64,000 bases of DNA from positions 1 through 64,000 of the forward strand of contig JANXOP010000054.1 of NCBI GenBank assembly GCA_025357755.1. Reading direction: 5' to 3'. The DNA comes from Kofleriaceae bacterium (GTDB taxonomy: Bacteria > Myxococcota_A > Polyangia > Haliangiales > Haliangiaceae). Below the pieces are notes generated by a model. The model was not told the origin of the DNA, ran no database searches, and saw nothing but the letters and a program-made list of their open reading frames with translations. This document shows, one piece after another, positions 44,133 to 54,295 of this stretch (the stretch's first letter is position 1; each line of letters begins with the position of its first letter). The translations under genes and the position numbers were made by a program.

Positions 44133-46502
44133 ATGCGCCCATGGCTCTTGTTACTGGCGGCCGTCAACCTCGGGGCCTGCTCGGGTGACGATTCGCACCG
44201 CCACGTCACGAAGCCGGCGACCGGGCCCACCCCGATCGCCAAAGGCGAGACCAGCGCGCCCGCGGGTCCGGGGGTCTTGTCCGAGGCCCAAGCGGTCTCG
44301 TACTGGACCACGCCCGACGAGCTGGCCGGCGCAGCCGCGTTCACCGCGAAGGACTACGCGACCGCGAAGACCGCGTTCACCGCCGCGCGCGCCGCGATCA
44401 AGGAGACGGATCCGAAGCTGCCGCGGCTCGAGCTCCTGCTCGGGCTCTGTGATGCGGAACTGAATGACCACCCGAGCGCGGTCACGCACCTGGCGGTCGC
44501 GTACAAGGCGCTGCCGGACCTGTCGGACTACATCGGCTATCACCTCGCGCGCTCGCTGTGGCTCGCCCACGATCCGGCCGCGCACGACATCGCCTCGAGT
44601 ATCGCCAAGGACTCGATCGTCGGCGCCGATGCCGAGATCTTGCTCGGCGACCTGTTGCGCGGCAAGAACGACTGGCCCGCGGTCGTCACCTACTACACCG
44701 ACTATCTGTCGCGCCATCCGAACGGCCCGTTCCGCTCGGAGGCGCGCTTCGATCTCGCGGATGCGCTGACCAACGCGAAGCAGGATCCGCAGAAGGCGAT
44801 CGCGCTGTATCGCCAGATCACGATCGATGATCCGTTGTCGTCGTGGACGCCGAAGGCCGAAGCGGCCTTGAAGGCGCTGAACGCGACACCGGATCCGCTG
44901 AACGGCGCCGAGCACGTCACGCAAGGCATGGTGCTGTTCGACAACATGCGCAACCCGGAGTCCGAGGCGGCCTTCACGGCGGCACTCGCGGATCCGAAAA
45001 TCTCGGCGGCCGACAAGTGCACGGCCGCGTACAACCAGGCGCAGAGCCGGTTCAAAGCGCGCGATCGCAAGGGCGCCGCGCCGCTGTTCGATGCCGCCGC
45101 GACCGCGTGCGCCGCGGCGAAGAACACCGACCTCGAGATCAAGAGCAACTACCAGGCGGCACGCTCGTACTCGTTCATCGGCGATCACACGACCGCGATC
45201 GATCACTACAAGAAGGCCCAGACGATCGATCCGAAGCACAGCTACGCCGACGATGCGACGCTGCGCGAGGCCGAGGAGTGGCAGTCGCTCAAGAACGGCA
45301 TGATGGTCGATCAGGTGCTCTCGGCGATGCCGGCGAAGTATCCCGATGGCGACAACACCGCCGAGGCGATGTGGCGGCTCGGCTTCCGCGCGTGGCGCGA
45401 GCAGCGCTACGACGATGCGATCAAGTGGTGGAACGAGCAGATCCGGCTCGTCCCGCACGACGACAACTGGTTCGGCGAGGGCGAAGCCCAGTACTGGCTG
45501 GGCCGGGCCTTCGCCGCGAAAAAGCAGCTGCCGAAGGCGATCGCGCAGTGGCAGCTCACGGTACGGAGCTATCCCGCCGCGTACTACGCGCTGCTCGCGC
45601 TCAATCGGTTGAAGGAGAACGCGCCGCAACAGTACCAGCAGATGCTCGTCGAGATCAAAACCGATCCACCCGGCTTCGATCCGAAGGCACCGGCGTTCAC
45701 GTTCAAGCCGCGTCCCGAGTGGTCGTCGCCGGGCTTCCAGCGCGCGATGGAGCTGTTGCGGATTGGCCTCGGTGAACCGGCCGAGAAGGAGCTCAAGAAG
45801 CTCGGCCTGACCACGCCGAACGATCGCAAGCGCGTCGACGATCCCGACAAGCTCGAGAAGCTGTGGGCGATGGCGTTCCTCTACGATCGCGCGGGGCGGT
45901 TCGCGACCTCGATCTGGCCGACGCGCTGGCACGCCCTCGACTATCGCCGCGCGTGGCCGACCGGCGCGAACCGCGCGAAGTGGTTGATCGCGTATCCCAA
46001 GGCGTACTGGCCGCTGCTCACGAAGTACGCGAAGCTCAACAACGTGCCGATCGCGATGCAGATCGGCATCGTGCGCGAGGAGAGCGGCTTCGATCCACTC
46101 GACGAGAGCTACGCGAACGCGATCGGCCTCACGCAGATGATTCCGTCGACCGCGAAGGACAACGCACCGGCCGGCGTGACGCCGAACCGCGAATATCTCC
46201 GCGATCCGGAGAACAACGTCACGGTCGGCTCGCACTTCCTCGGCGGTCTGTTCAAGAAGTGGAACAACTTCGTGTTGCTCGTGCCGACCTCGTACAATGC
46301 GGGCCCGGCCGGCGTGACCAAGATGCTGCGCGCGCGCGGCACGTGGGATGCCGACGAGTTCGTCGAGGGCATCGTCGACGATCAGGCGCGCAACTACACC
46401 AAGCGCGTGCTCGGCAGCTTCTTCACGTACACGTGGCTGTACCAGGGCGAAGTGCCCGAGGTGCCGAACACGATCCCGCCCGAGCTACTTCCGAAGAAGT
46501 AG
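44133..46502 (+). CDS. Lytic transglycosylase (Slt70-like) with TPR region
   Basis: QIGIVREESGFDPLDESYANAIGLTQMIPSTAKD, VPTSYNAGPAGVTKML; N-terminal lipobox NLGACSGD. Confidence 0.92.
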   Translation: MRPWLLLLAAVNLGACSGDDSHRHVTKPATGPTPIAKGETSAPAGPGVLSEAQAVSYWTTPDELAGAAAFTAKDYATAKTAFTAARAAIKETDPKLPRLELLLGLCDAELNDHPSAVTHLAVAYKALPDLSDYIGYHLARSLWLAHDPAAHDIASSIAKDSIVGADAEILLGDLLRGKNDWPAVVTYYTDYLSRHPNGPFRSEARFDLADALTNAKQDPQKAIALYRQITIDDPLSSWTPKAEAALKALNATPDPLNGAEHVTQGMVLFDNMRNPESEAAFTAALADPKISAADKCTAAYNQAQSRFKARDRKGAAPLFDAAATACAAAKNTDLEIKSNYQAARSYSFIGDHTTAIDHYKKAQTIDPKHSYADDATLREAEEWQSLKNGMMVDQVLSAMPAKYPDGDNTAEAMWRLGFRAWREQRYDDAIKWWNEQIRLVPHDDNWFGEGEAQYWLGRAFAAKKQLPKAIAQWQLTVRSYPAAYYALLALNRLKENAPQQYQQMLVEIKTDPPGFDPKAPAFTFKPRPEWSSPGFQRAMELLRIGLGEPAEKELKKLGLTTPNDRKRVDDPDKLEKLWAMAFLYDRAGRFATSIWPTRWHALDYRRAWPTGANRAKWLIAYPKAYWPLLTKYAKLNNVPIAMQIGIVREESGFDPLDESYANAIGLTQMIPSTAKDNAPAGVTPNREYLRDPENNVTVGSHFLGGLFKKWNNFVLLVPTSYNAGPAGVTKMLRARGTWDADEFVEGIVDDQARNYTKRVLGSFFTYTWLYQGEVPEVPNTIPPELLPKK

Positions 46503-47747
46503 GTACCAGGCGCCGGCACCGATGCCGGCCGCGATCGCGACGACGAGCAACAACCACGGCCAGAGCCTGCCACCTTGGGCCGCCGGCAGCGGGACCGAGG
46601 TTGCCGGCAGGGCCGAGGTCTCGAACATCGGCGTCGGTGGCGTCGGGTCTTTCTTCGCTTCGGCCTTCGCTTCGGCTTTCGGTTTTGGTCTCGGGTTCGT
46701 TACGGGGACGCGTATCGGCTCGGGCGTGGGGGTCAGCATCATGTCGGGCTCGATCGTGATCGGCCGCTGATCGCTCGGATCGCCGAGCATCTGGATCACT
46801 TGCGACAGGCCGCTGACATCACGGCGCGGCTGCTGCGTGAACGCCCACTCGGTCCACTGCGCGAGCTTCTCGCGACTCGATTGCAGGCCGAGCTCGCGCG
46901 CATTGTTGATCAGCGCCGCGCGCAGGGCCGCCGCGCTCTGCCAGCGCGATTCCGGATCGCGGCTGAGCGCGGTCATCACGATGTCATCGAGCGTGGGCTG
47001 CACCGACGAATTCCACCGCGACGGCGGCTGGATCGGCATCTCGCGCAGCATGTTGATGATCTCGTAGTCGTTGTGGTGATCGAACAGCCGCTTGCCGGTG
47101 AGCAGCTCGTGCGCGATCACGCCGACCGCGAACAGATCGGCGCGGTGATCGAGCTGACCGAGCGTGTACTCCGGCGCCATGTAGCCGAGCTTGCCCTTCA
47201 AGATCCCGGCCTTGGTCCCGCGACTCGAGGTCACCTTCGCGAGTCCGAAATCGATCAGCTTCACCGTGCCCGATCCGGACACGATGATATTCGCCGGGGA
47301 GACATCGCGATGAACGATGCCGAGCGGCACACCCTTCTCGTCGACGAGGTTGTGTGCGTAGTCGAGCGCTTCGCACAGCTGGATCAGGATCTCGATCGTG
47401 TGCGGAATCGGAATCGCACCCGCGGCGTCTTCGCATTGACGCACGACCTGGCGCAGGGTCGGCCCCGGGACCAGCTCCATCGCGATAAAGTACGTACCGT
47501 CGCGAATTCCCAGGTCGTAGGTCTGCGCGATGTTCGCGTGACGCAGGTGTGCGGCGAGCTTGGCCTCGCGTGCGAACGACTCGACGACCTCGGGCTCGTC
47601 GAGCAGATGTGGCAGCAAGCGCTTGAGCGCGACGCGCTTGCGAAAGCCGCCAGCCGATTGCGACTCCGCGCGATGCACGGTCGCCATCCCGCCCTTGCCG
47701 AGCAGCTCGTACACGAGGTACGTGGCGAATTTCTCCGGTTCCGTCAC
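46485..47747 (-). CDS. Ser/Thr protein kinase with C-terminal TM
   Basis: YELLGKGGMATVHRAE, GIVHRDVSPANIIVSGSG, LIDFGLAK, GYMAPEYTLG; C-terminal hydrophobic segment. Confidence 0.93.
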   Translation of the reverse strand: MTEPEKFATYLVYELLGKGGMATVHRAESQSAGGFRKRVALKRLLPHLLDEPEVVESFAREAKLAAHLRHANIAQTYDLGIRDGTYFIAMELVPGPTLRQVVRQCEDAAGAIPIPHTIEILIQLCEALDYAHNLVDEKGVPLGIVHRDVSPANIIVSGSGTVKLIDFGLAKVTSSRGTKAGILKGKLGYMAPEYTLGQLDHRADLFAVGVIAHELLTGKRLFDHHNDYEIINMLREMPIQPPSRWNSSVQPTLDDIVMTALSRDPESRWQSAAALRAALINNARELGLQSSREKLAQWTEWAFTQQPRRDVSGLSQVIQMLGDPSDQRPITIEPDMMLTPTPEPIRVPVTNPRPKPKAEAKAEAKKDPTPPTPMFETSALPATSVPLPAAQGGRLWPWLLLVVAIAAGIGAGAWYLLLRK

Positions 47748-47751
47748 TCCC

Positions 47752-48510
47752 TTACTTCGGGGGCATGCGCAGCGCGCCGTCGAGCCGGACCGTCTCGCCG
47801 TTGAGATAGCCGTTCTCGACGATCGACGCCACGAAGGCAGCGTAGTCGGCGGGATCGCCGAGCCGCTTGGGGAACACGACGTCCTTCGCGAGCGCGGCGC
47901 GCACCTCTTCCTTGAGCGACCCGAGCATCGGCGTATCGAAGATGCCCGGCGCGATCGTGACGACGCGAATCCCGACCGGCGCGAGGTCGCGCGCAGCAGG
48001 CAGCGTCATTCCGACGACGCCGGCCTTCGACGCGGCGTAGGCGATCTGACCGATCTGACCGTCGTACGCGGCGACCGAGGCGGTCATGATGATCACGCCG
48101 CGCTCGGCATGCTCGAGGGCCTCGGTCTTCGAGATCGCCGCAGCCGCGACGCGCAGGACGTTGAAGTGGCCGACCAGGTTGATCGCGATGATCTTCTGGA
48201 ACAGCTCGAGGTCGTGCGGCTTGCCGGTCTTGTCGAGCGTCCGCGCGGCCCAGCCGACGCCGGCGCACTGCACGACCACGCGCAGCGGGCCGAGCGTGCC
48301 GGCTTGCTCGACCGCGGCTTCGACCTCGGCGGCATTCGTGACATCGGCCTTCGCGAACGCGCCGCCGACTTCCTTGGCGAGCTCGGCGCCCTTGTCATCG
48401 CGATCGACGATCAAGCACTTCGCGCCGCCGGCGCTCAGATGACGAACCGTGGCAGCTCCGAGACCGGAGGCTCCGCCCGTGACGAGTGCGACAAGACCTG
48501 GCAGCTTCAT
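47752..48510 (-). CDS. Short-chain dehydrogenase (3-hydroxyacyl-CoA dehydrogenase type II-like)
   Basis: VALVTGGASGLGAAT, NLVGHFNVLR, AYAASKAGVVGMTLPAARDLAPVGIRVVTIAPGIFDTPM. Confidence 0.93.
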   Translation of the reverse strand: MKLPGLVALVTGGASGLGAATVRHLSAGGAKCLIVDRDDKGAELAKEVGGAFAKADVTNAAEVEAAVEQAGTLGPLRVVVQCAGVGWAARTLDKTGKPHDLELFQKIIAINLVGHFNVLRVAAAAISKTEALEHAERGVIIMTASVAAYDGQIGQIAYAASKAGVVGMTLPAARDLAPVGIRVVTIAPGIFDTPMLGSLKEEVRAALAKDVVFPKRLGDPADYAAFVASIVENGYLNGETVRLDGALRMPPK

Positions 48511-48558
48511 GCGTTGGAGCGTACTCGAACCTCGGCCGCGACGTGGCATGCTTCGGGG

Positions 48559-49458
48559 ATGAAGCCAGTGCAGCTCCTCACCGCCCTTGCCCTCCTTGCC
48601 TCGCCTTCCGCCTTCGCGGACTCCAAGGCATGGACCGCCGGCAAGGCGGTGATTCCTTCGAGCGCGACGATCGTCGGGGGGATCACGGCATCGAGCCTGC
48701 GGTCGAGCGGCCTCTACCAGCAGTTCTTGCCGCTCGCCATGTCGCAGGCCGGGCAGCTCAAGGCCGGCATCGAGTCGATCCAGAAGACCTGCAGCATCGA
48801 CCTCCTCGGGTCGATCGATTCGGCAGCGGTCGGCGTCGACGACGCGGGCGTCGGTACGATCGTGATCTCGCTCAAAGGAGTCACCCACAAGTCGCTCGAT
48901 GCGTGCGCGCAGAAGATGGCCAAGGCGGACAGCAAGGACATCGCGATCACGACCGACGGCAAGTTCACCAAGTACGCGGGCTCGGCCATGGGAGAGAAGG
49001 CGATCTACGTCGATTGGATCTCGGCCGACACGCTCGCCGTGTCGACCTCGCCCGATGACAAGGAGGTCAGCACCAAGCTCCTCGCAGGCGGCATCGACAA
49101 GAGCGCCGTGCTCAAGACCGGCCTCGCGACGGTCAACAAGAACGCGAGCGTCTGGCTCGTCGGCAACAAGCTCACGCCACTGCCGGACCTCGGCGGTTCG
49201 ATGAAGGCGTTCTACGTCAGCGCGACGGTCGCGAACAAGAAGATCGACGTCAACGCACACCTCGTGACCGACAGCGACAAGACCGCGACCGCGCTCGTCG
49301 CCGATGGTCAGAAGAAGATCGCGGGCCTCGCGGGTTCCGGCCAGTTCAAGGCGACGCTCGCGACCGTGAAGTTCACCAGCGCCGGCAGCGATGCCGTCGC
49401 GAGCGCGTCGATCGCCGAGGACGACGTGATCTCGATGGTGATGATGTTGGCCAAGTAG
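48559..49458 (+). CDS. Secreted hypothetical protein
   Basis: Signal peptide MKPVQLLTALALLASPSAFA; 299 aa. Confidence 0.75.
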   Translation: MKPVQLLTALALLASPSAFADSKAWTAGKAVIPSSATIVGGITASSLRSSGLYQQFLPLAMSQAGQLKAGIESIQKTCSIDLLGSIDSAAVGVDDAGVGTIVISLKGVTHKSLDACAQKMAKADSKDIAITTDGKFTKYAGSAMGEKAIYVDWISADTLAVSTSPDDKEVSTKLLAGGIDKSAVLKTGLATVNKNASVWLVGNKLTPLPDLGGSMKAFYVSATVANKKIDVNAHLVTDSDKTATALVADGQKKIAGLAGSGQFKATLATVKFTSAGSDAVASASIAEDDVISMVMMLAK

Positions 49459-50331
49459 TTAGTACGCCTCGCACAGCGTCCCCAGCGGTCCGTAGATGCC
49501 GAGGTCGCGGTAGATCAACCGAGAGTTGACGTCGAGGTCGAGGATCCGCAACTCGGTCCTCTTGTCGCCTTTGACGAAGGCCGCTCGGTTCTTGTCGGGT
49601 TCGTTGTTATCGAAGACGAACCGGACATCGCCAGTCTTGGTCGAGTACACCTCGCCGCCGCTGTCGGCGACGGTGTCGGTCAGCGGCACTTCCTTCATCG
49701 CGCCCTTCTTGCCGACGAACAAGCGCTCGCCGTGACCGCCATAGTCTTTGCGGATGTGATCGACGTAGTAGTAGACGCCCGCATCGTCGCGCGCGAGGCG
49801 CTGGGCACCACGGATGATGCGAGTCGTATAGAACTTCGCCTTCGCGATGACTTGCTTCGCGCGCTCGGCCGAGACCTGCTTGAGCGGAATGCGCGCGGGC
49901 TCGACGTTCGGGCAGAACAGGTCGAAGCTACCGTCTTCCCGCCGCGTGATCTGGGCGGGACTGAGCCCGTCCGATTTCGGTACCCACACTCCGAGCGAGA
50001 ACGGATCGATGCCACCTGCGCCGACCGATCCGCTGGTCGTGACTTTCACCTGGGCGTAGACGGCCTTGTCGCTCGGCCCGTAAAATACGTGATCTTCATT
50101 GACCGAGTTGCGCGTGGTCGTCGTCGTCTCGACCGTCTCGTCTCGAGCGACCACTTGACCATGCTGGATCACGACGCTGTGCTCGACGATCAGCGTTCCG
50201 CCTTGTGCGTCTTCGAGCACGAAGAGTTTGTCGCGATAGCCTTTGACGTCGACTTCCTTGGGGGTCGGGTCACCCCCGGACGCAATTCCGCATAGACCTG
50301 CCACCAGAGCAATCGCGCTGCGTGCACCCAT
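49459..50331 (-). CDS. Secreted hypothetical protein
   Basis: 290 aa with signal-like N-terminus; stop abuts the convergent gene stop. Confidence 0.65.
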   Translation of the reverse strand: MGARSAIALVAGLCGIASGGDPTPKEVDVKGYRDKLFVLEDAQGGTLIVEHSVVIQHGQVVARDETVETTTTTRNSVNEDHVFYGPSDKAVYAQVKVTTSGSVGAGGIDPFSLGVWVPKSDGLSPAQITRREDGSFDLFCPNVEPARIPLKQVSAERAKQVIAKAKFYTTRIIRGAQRLARDDAGVYYYVDHIRKDYGGHGERLFVGKKGAMKEVPLTDTVADSGGEVYSTKTGDVRFVFDNNEPDKNRAAFVKGDKRTELRILDLDVNSRLIYRDLGIYGPLGTLCEAY

Positions 50332-50358
50332 CGTGGATGCATTATACGCTCAAGCCGG

Positions 50359-52134
50359 ATGGCGAATTCATCGGCCAGGGCCGTCGTCGATGTCGGGACC
50401 GTCATCGACGGCACCTACATCATCGAGGGCATCATCGGCCGCGGGGGCATGGGTGCGGTCTTTCTCGCGAAGCACAACCGGCTCGAGGGCAAGAAGGTCG
50501 CGATCAAGATGCTGCACGTGGACGTGGGGAGTGGCGATGTCCTCAAGCGGTTCAAGACCGAAGCCGATATCGCCTCGAAGCTCAACCACCCGAACATCGT
50601 CGCCGTCATCGACTACGACGAGCTCGAAGACGGCACGCCGTACATCGTGTACGAGTTTCTCCCGGGCGAATCGCTTGCGCAGCGCCTCGCCGATGTCGGC
50701 GCGCTCGACCTCGAATCGGTGTTCTCGATCATGCGTCAGGTCGGGTCCGCCCTGTCGGCCGCGCATCGCGCAGGCATCGTCCATCGCGACCTCAAGCCCG
50801 CGAACATCTTCCTCGTGCCGACCGAAGCGGATGGTCGCGCGGTCGAAGTCGCGAAGGTCCTCGATTTCGGGATCTCGAAGATCATCGATGGCTCGACCTC
50901 GGCGGTGAAGACCCAGGAAGCAACGCTCTTCGGCACGCCGCAATACATGTCGCCGGAGCAAGCGAACGGTCAGCACTCGATCGTCGATGCGCGCACCGAT
51001 ATCTTCGCGCTTGGCGAGATCCTCTACGAGCTCGTCTCGGGGTCGCCGGCCTTCAGCGGCTCTAGCATTCCGGAGGTCGTGTACAAGGTCGTCCACCAAG
51101 CGCCGAAGCCGCTCGCCGAAGCGGCCCCCGACGTGCCTGATGCGATCGTCGCGGTGATCATGAAGGCACTCGCGAAGAAGCCCGAAGATCGGTATCAGAA
51201 CGTGAGCGATCTGGTCGAAGCGCTGACCGGTTCGCCGCTGAGCGTGACCCGCAAACCGCGCGCGAGCGGAGCGGGCAGCCCGCCGCACGCGGCCGATTCG
51301 AACCACAGCTCGCACGACGCGTTCGCGCGCACGATGGGCTCGGGAGAGCACGGCGAGTCACCAACCGCCGCGTCGGCGCCGAGCGTCGCCCCGATTGCCC
51401 CGATTGCCCCGATTGCCCCGATCGAGAAGTCCGCCGTGACGGTGAGCACCGGCGGGCCAACCGAGATCCCGCAGCTCGAGAACGCCAGCACGGTGGCGCC
51501 GTTGACGAGCGCTCCGAGCGCGGGCGCCCACGCGGGGGCCACCGCAGGCGGTCGTGGCGTCCTCGCCGTCGCCGTCGTCGGTGTTCTTGCGGTCGGCGCG
51601 GTGGTGATGTTCTTGACGATGCGCGGCAGTAACGAGTCCCCGGCTCAGATCGCAGCTCCGGCTCCGACGACACCGGTGATCGCAGAGGAGGCGCGTCCCT
51701 TGCCACCCGTGCAACCACCGGTCGCCGTACCAGCCGATGCGGCGGTGGCGCATGATCCTGTCCCGGGCGTCGTTACGGGCGGCAAGAAGCCGAAGCTCCC
51801 GAACGACCCCATCGTAAAGGTCGTCGCACCGACGAAGTCCGACGACAACGGCGATCCAGAGGTCGAGCCGTTGCTGAGCCAAGCCGATGCCCTGTTCGCG
51901 TCACGCGACTGGGACAAGCTCATCCAGATCGCGAACCGGATCTTGGCGTTCAACGTCAGCACCACGCAGGCCGCGAAGGCGAAGGCCTATCGCGGCATGG
52001 CGATGTGCGGAAAAAATAGCGACGGCAATGCGCGCACCGATCTACGCGCGATCAGCCAGCTTCATGTCCCCGCGCAGCGCGCCCGCCTGCTCGAGTTCTG
52101 CCACAGCGAGCATCACCTCCAAGCCGATCAGTGA
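50359..52134 (+). CDS. Ser/Thr protein kinase with proline/alanine-rich linker and TM segment
   Basis: IEGIIGRGGMGAVFLAKH, IVHRDLKPANIFLV, LDFGISKI, TPQYMSPEQA; TM LAVAVVGVLAVGAVVMFL. Confidence 0.95.
   Translation: MANSSARAVVDVGTVIDGTYIIEGIIGRGGMGAVFLAKHNRLEGKKVAIKMLHVDVGSGDVLKRFKTEADIASKLNHPNIVAVIDYDELEDGTPYIVYEFLPGESLAQRLADVGALDLESVFSIMRQVGSALSAAHRAGIVHRDLKPANIFLVPTEADGRAVEVAKVLDFGISKIIDGSTSAVKTQEATLFGTPQYMSPEQANGQHSIVDARTDIFALGEILYELVSGSPAFSGSSIPEVVYKVVHQAPKPLAEAAPDVPDAIVAVIMKALAKKPEDRYQNVSDLVEALTGSPLSVTRKPRASGAGSPPHAADSNHSSHDAFARTMGSGEHGESPTAASAPSVAPIAPIAPIAPIEKSAVTVSTGGPTEIPQLENASTVAPLTSAPSAGAHAGATAGGRGVLAVAVVGVLAVGAVVMFLTMRGSNESPAQIAAPAPTTPVIAEEARPLPPVQPPVAVPADAAVAHDPVPGVVTGGKKPKLPNDPIVKVVAPTKSDDNGDPEVEPLLSQADALFASRDWDKLIQIANRILAFNVSTTQAAKAKAYRGMAMCGKNSDGNARTDLRAISQLHVPAQRARLLEFCHSEHHLQADQ
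51388..51423 (+). repeat. 9-bp tandem repeat encoding PIA
   Basis: gccccgatt repeated about four times, encoding PIAPIAPIAPI in the kinase linker. Confidence 0.85.
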
Positions 52135-52490
52135 AGCAGGACGAGCACGCGACGTTGCGTGCCGATAGCCGTTCGACCGATCGTTAGATCGATAAAGCTT
52201 CGCGCCGTCGGCCGCGCGATGGCGATCACGGTGTCCGCATCGAGGTTGCCGGTCACCGGCTGATCATCGACTGCCGTGACGAGCTCACCCGGCGCGAGTC
52301 GAACGAGCTGCGCGAGCTGCGACGTCGAGGTACCGGGCGCGACATCGATGATCGTGGGTACGTCAGCGTTGGAGGCCACCGCGACGAGCTCGCGTTCGTG
52401 CTCGATGCGCGGCGACACCTCGGGCCGCAAGGCAAGGAGCACCAGGCACGCCCCGAGGAGCCCGACCGCGAGGGAACGGAACAGCATCAT
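52128..52490 (-). CDS. Membrane-anchored small PDZ-like protein
   Basis: N-terminal TM MMLFRSLAVGLLGACLVLLAL; LVRLAPGELVTAVDDQPVTG resembles PDZ core. Confidence 0.5.
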   Translation of the reverse strand: MMLFRSLAVGLLGACLVLLALRPEVSPRIEHERELVAVASNADVPTIIDVAPGTSTSQLAQLVRLAPGELVTAVDDQPVTGNLDADTVIAIARPTARSFIDLTIGRTAIGTQRRVLVLLH

Positions 52491-52604
52491 GCCGCTGGAT
52501 TCTGCAAAGCAGCGGCCGTCCGAGACCCCGCGGTCTCGCGTAGTTAGCCGTGGCTCGTTCGTCGCGCGTTGCCACAATGGCGACGCGCGCTCGCAGCACT
52601 TCGA

Positions 52605-53078
52605 CTACTCGTCTTTGATCTGCTGCGAGAGGTAGTTCTGCTCGCCGACCTGACGCACGAGCTCGAGCTGGGTCTCCAGCCAATCGGTGTGCTCTTCCTC
52701 GGAGACCAAGATCTTGGTCATGAGGTCTTCGGTCGCGTTGTCGCCAGCCTTGCGGCAGGCCTCGATGCCCTGGTTGAGGAAGGCGATCGCGGCGTACTCG
52801 AGCTGGAGGTCGACCTCGAGCTGCTCCTTGACGGTCTCGCCGACGTGCAGCTTGTGATAGCGCTGCATGTTCGGGACGCCATCGAGGAAGAGGATCCGAT
52901 CCATGACGAGCTCGGCGTGCCTCATCTCGTCGATCGACTCTTCGCGCACCTTCTTCGCCAGGCGGAGATAGCCCCAATTGCGGCACATCTTCGCGTGGAT
53001 GAAGTACTGGTTGATCGCGGTCAGCTCGTTGGTCAGGAGCTGATTCAAGAGGTTCAGAACCTCCTCGTTACCCTTCAT
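52605..53078 (-). CDS. bfr: Bacterioferritin
   Basis: [61 protein letters not shown]. Confidence 0.96.
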   Translation of the reverse strand: MKGNEEVLNLLNQLLTNELTAINQYFIHAKMCRNWGYLRLAKKVREESIDEMRHAELVMDRILFLDGVPNMQRYHKLHVGETVKEQLEVDLQLEYAAIAFLNQGIEACRKAGDNATEDLMTKILVSEEEHTDWLETQLELVRQVGEQNYLSQQIKDE

Positions 53079-53111
53079 GTCGTGTTCGTCCTCGCCGAGC
53101 GGTAGGGCCGC

Positions 53112-53333
53112 TCAGCGCGACCTTATCGACACGAGCGCGGACGTACAATCACGGGTGGCCGCGTTCTCACCGCAGCCGCGAGCCTCGAGTCGCTCGCGCA
53201 ACTCGTCGTGGCACATGCCGCAGCCGGTGCCGGCGCGACATCGCGCGCCGATCTCCTCGACACTGCGCGCACCTTCGTCGATGACCGCGTCGATATCGCG
53301 GTTCGAGGCCGGGTAACACATGCAGACGATCAT
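53112..53333 (-). CDS. bfd: Bacterioferritin-associated ferredoxin-like [2Fe-2S] protein
   Basis: MIVCMCYPASNRDIDAVIDEGARSVEEIGARCRAGTGCGMCHDELRERL; directly upstream of bfr. Confidence 0.88.
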   Translation of the reverse strand: MIVCMCYPASNRDIDAVIDEGARSVEEIGARCRAGTGCGMCHDELRERLEARGCGENAATRDCTSALVSIRSR

Positions 53334-53342
53334 GTTTCGAAA

Positions 53343-53359
53343 TTGATAATGCATTTCAA
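53343..53359. promoter_or_regulatory. Candidate Fur box upstream of bfd-bfr
   Basis: ttgataatgcatttcaa, AT-rich imperfect dyad (one-base asymmetry) 10 bp upstream of the bfd ATG. Confidence 0.4.
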
Positions 53360-53422
53360 AACCGGTTACGTCAAGGGCTTCGTTCGACGCGGAATATTGG
53401 CCTCCAAGGGCCCGGATTCACT

Positions 53423-54295
53423 ATGCTCTGGCCCGTGCGAAGCGTCCTGGTCATCGGCTCGATGATGCTCGTCGGCTGTAAACAACCGGATCCGCCCGCC
53501 CCACCGGCCAAGAGCGATCTGGTCGTGGTGACCGCAGGGGCACCGCCGCAACAGCTGCTGCGCTACCACCTCGCGAAGGGCAGCAAGGCGATCGTGGAGC
53601 TCGAGCTCGAAGAGAAGCTCGTGGCGGGTGAGATGAAGAGCTCGTCGCCCTCGCTGTCGTTCACGCTCGAAGTCTCGGTCGACGAGGTCCGGCCGGATGG
53701 CGCGATGAAGTTGACCTCGACGATCACGAACATGACCGCGCGTGGTGCACCGGATCAGCCGGGCGTTCCGCGCGCCACCTCGGAGGCCGTCGCGCTCAAG
53801 GGTACCGCGATCACGTCGCTGCTCAGGCCCGACGGCTCGATCGATGACGTGCGAGCGAACATCGACAAGCAGCTCTCGGAGTCCGCGAAGGCCGAGGTCG
53901 ATCAGATCGTGCGAGCGATGCCAAAGCTGGTGATGCCGCTACCGAGCGTGCCGGTCGGCGTCGGCGCGAAGTGGCGAAGCTCGCGTGGCCTCGGGCCCGC
54001 GAGCCTACTCGCGCTCACGAGCGTCACCACGATCGATCTGACGGGGATCGCCCACGATGTCATCAACTACACCGTGACCTCGACGGTCCATGGCGACGAT
54101 CAAGTCGTAAAGCAGGACGAGGTCGAAGTCGACTGCAAGGCGATCACGGGAACCGCGACAGGGAATGGTTCGTTCGATCTAGCCAAGCTCGCGATCAACG
54201 GCGCGCTCGCCGCCGAGCTCCACATGGACATGACGACCGGCAGCGACAAGACGAGCATGCTGATGCAGCTCGAGCTCCACACCTCGAGTCACTAG
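53423..54295 (+). CDS. Hypothetical lipoprotein
   Basis: Lipobox SMMLVGCKQ; 290 aa. Confidence 0.72.
   Translation: MLWPVRSVLVIGSMMLVGCKQPDPPAPPAKSDLVVVTAGAPPQQLLRYHLAKGSKAIVELELEEKLVAGEMKSSSPSLSFTLEVSVDEVRPDGAMKLTSTITNMTARGAPDQPGVPRATSEAVALKGTAITSLLRPDGSIDDVRANIDKQLSESAKAEVDQIVRAMPKLVMPLPSVPVGVGAKWRSSRGLGPASLLALTSVTTIDLTGIAHDVINYTVTSTVHGDDQVVKQDEVEVDCKAITGTATGNGSFDLAKLAINGALAAELHMDMTTGSDKTSMLMQLELHTSSH

Noticed and set aside
44151-46235. 694-aa minus-strand ORF
   Set aside because: Antisense shadow of the lytic transglycosylase gene.
46660-46710. Repetitive cttcgg/ttcggc stretch
   Set aside because: Encodes the KPKAEAKAEAKKD linker of the adjacent kinase; ordinary low-complexity linker.
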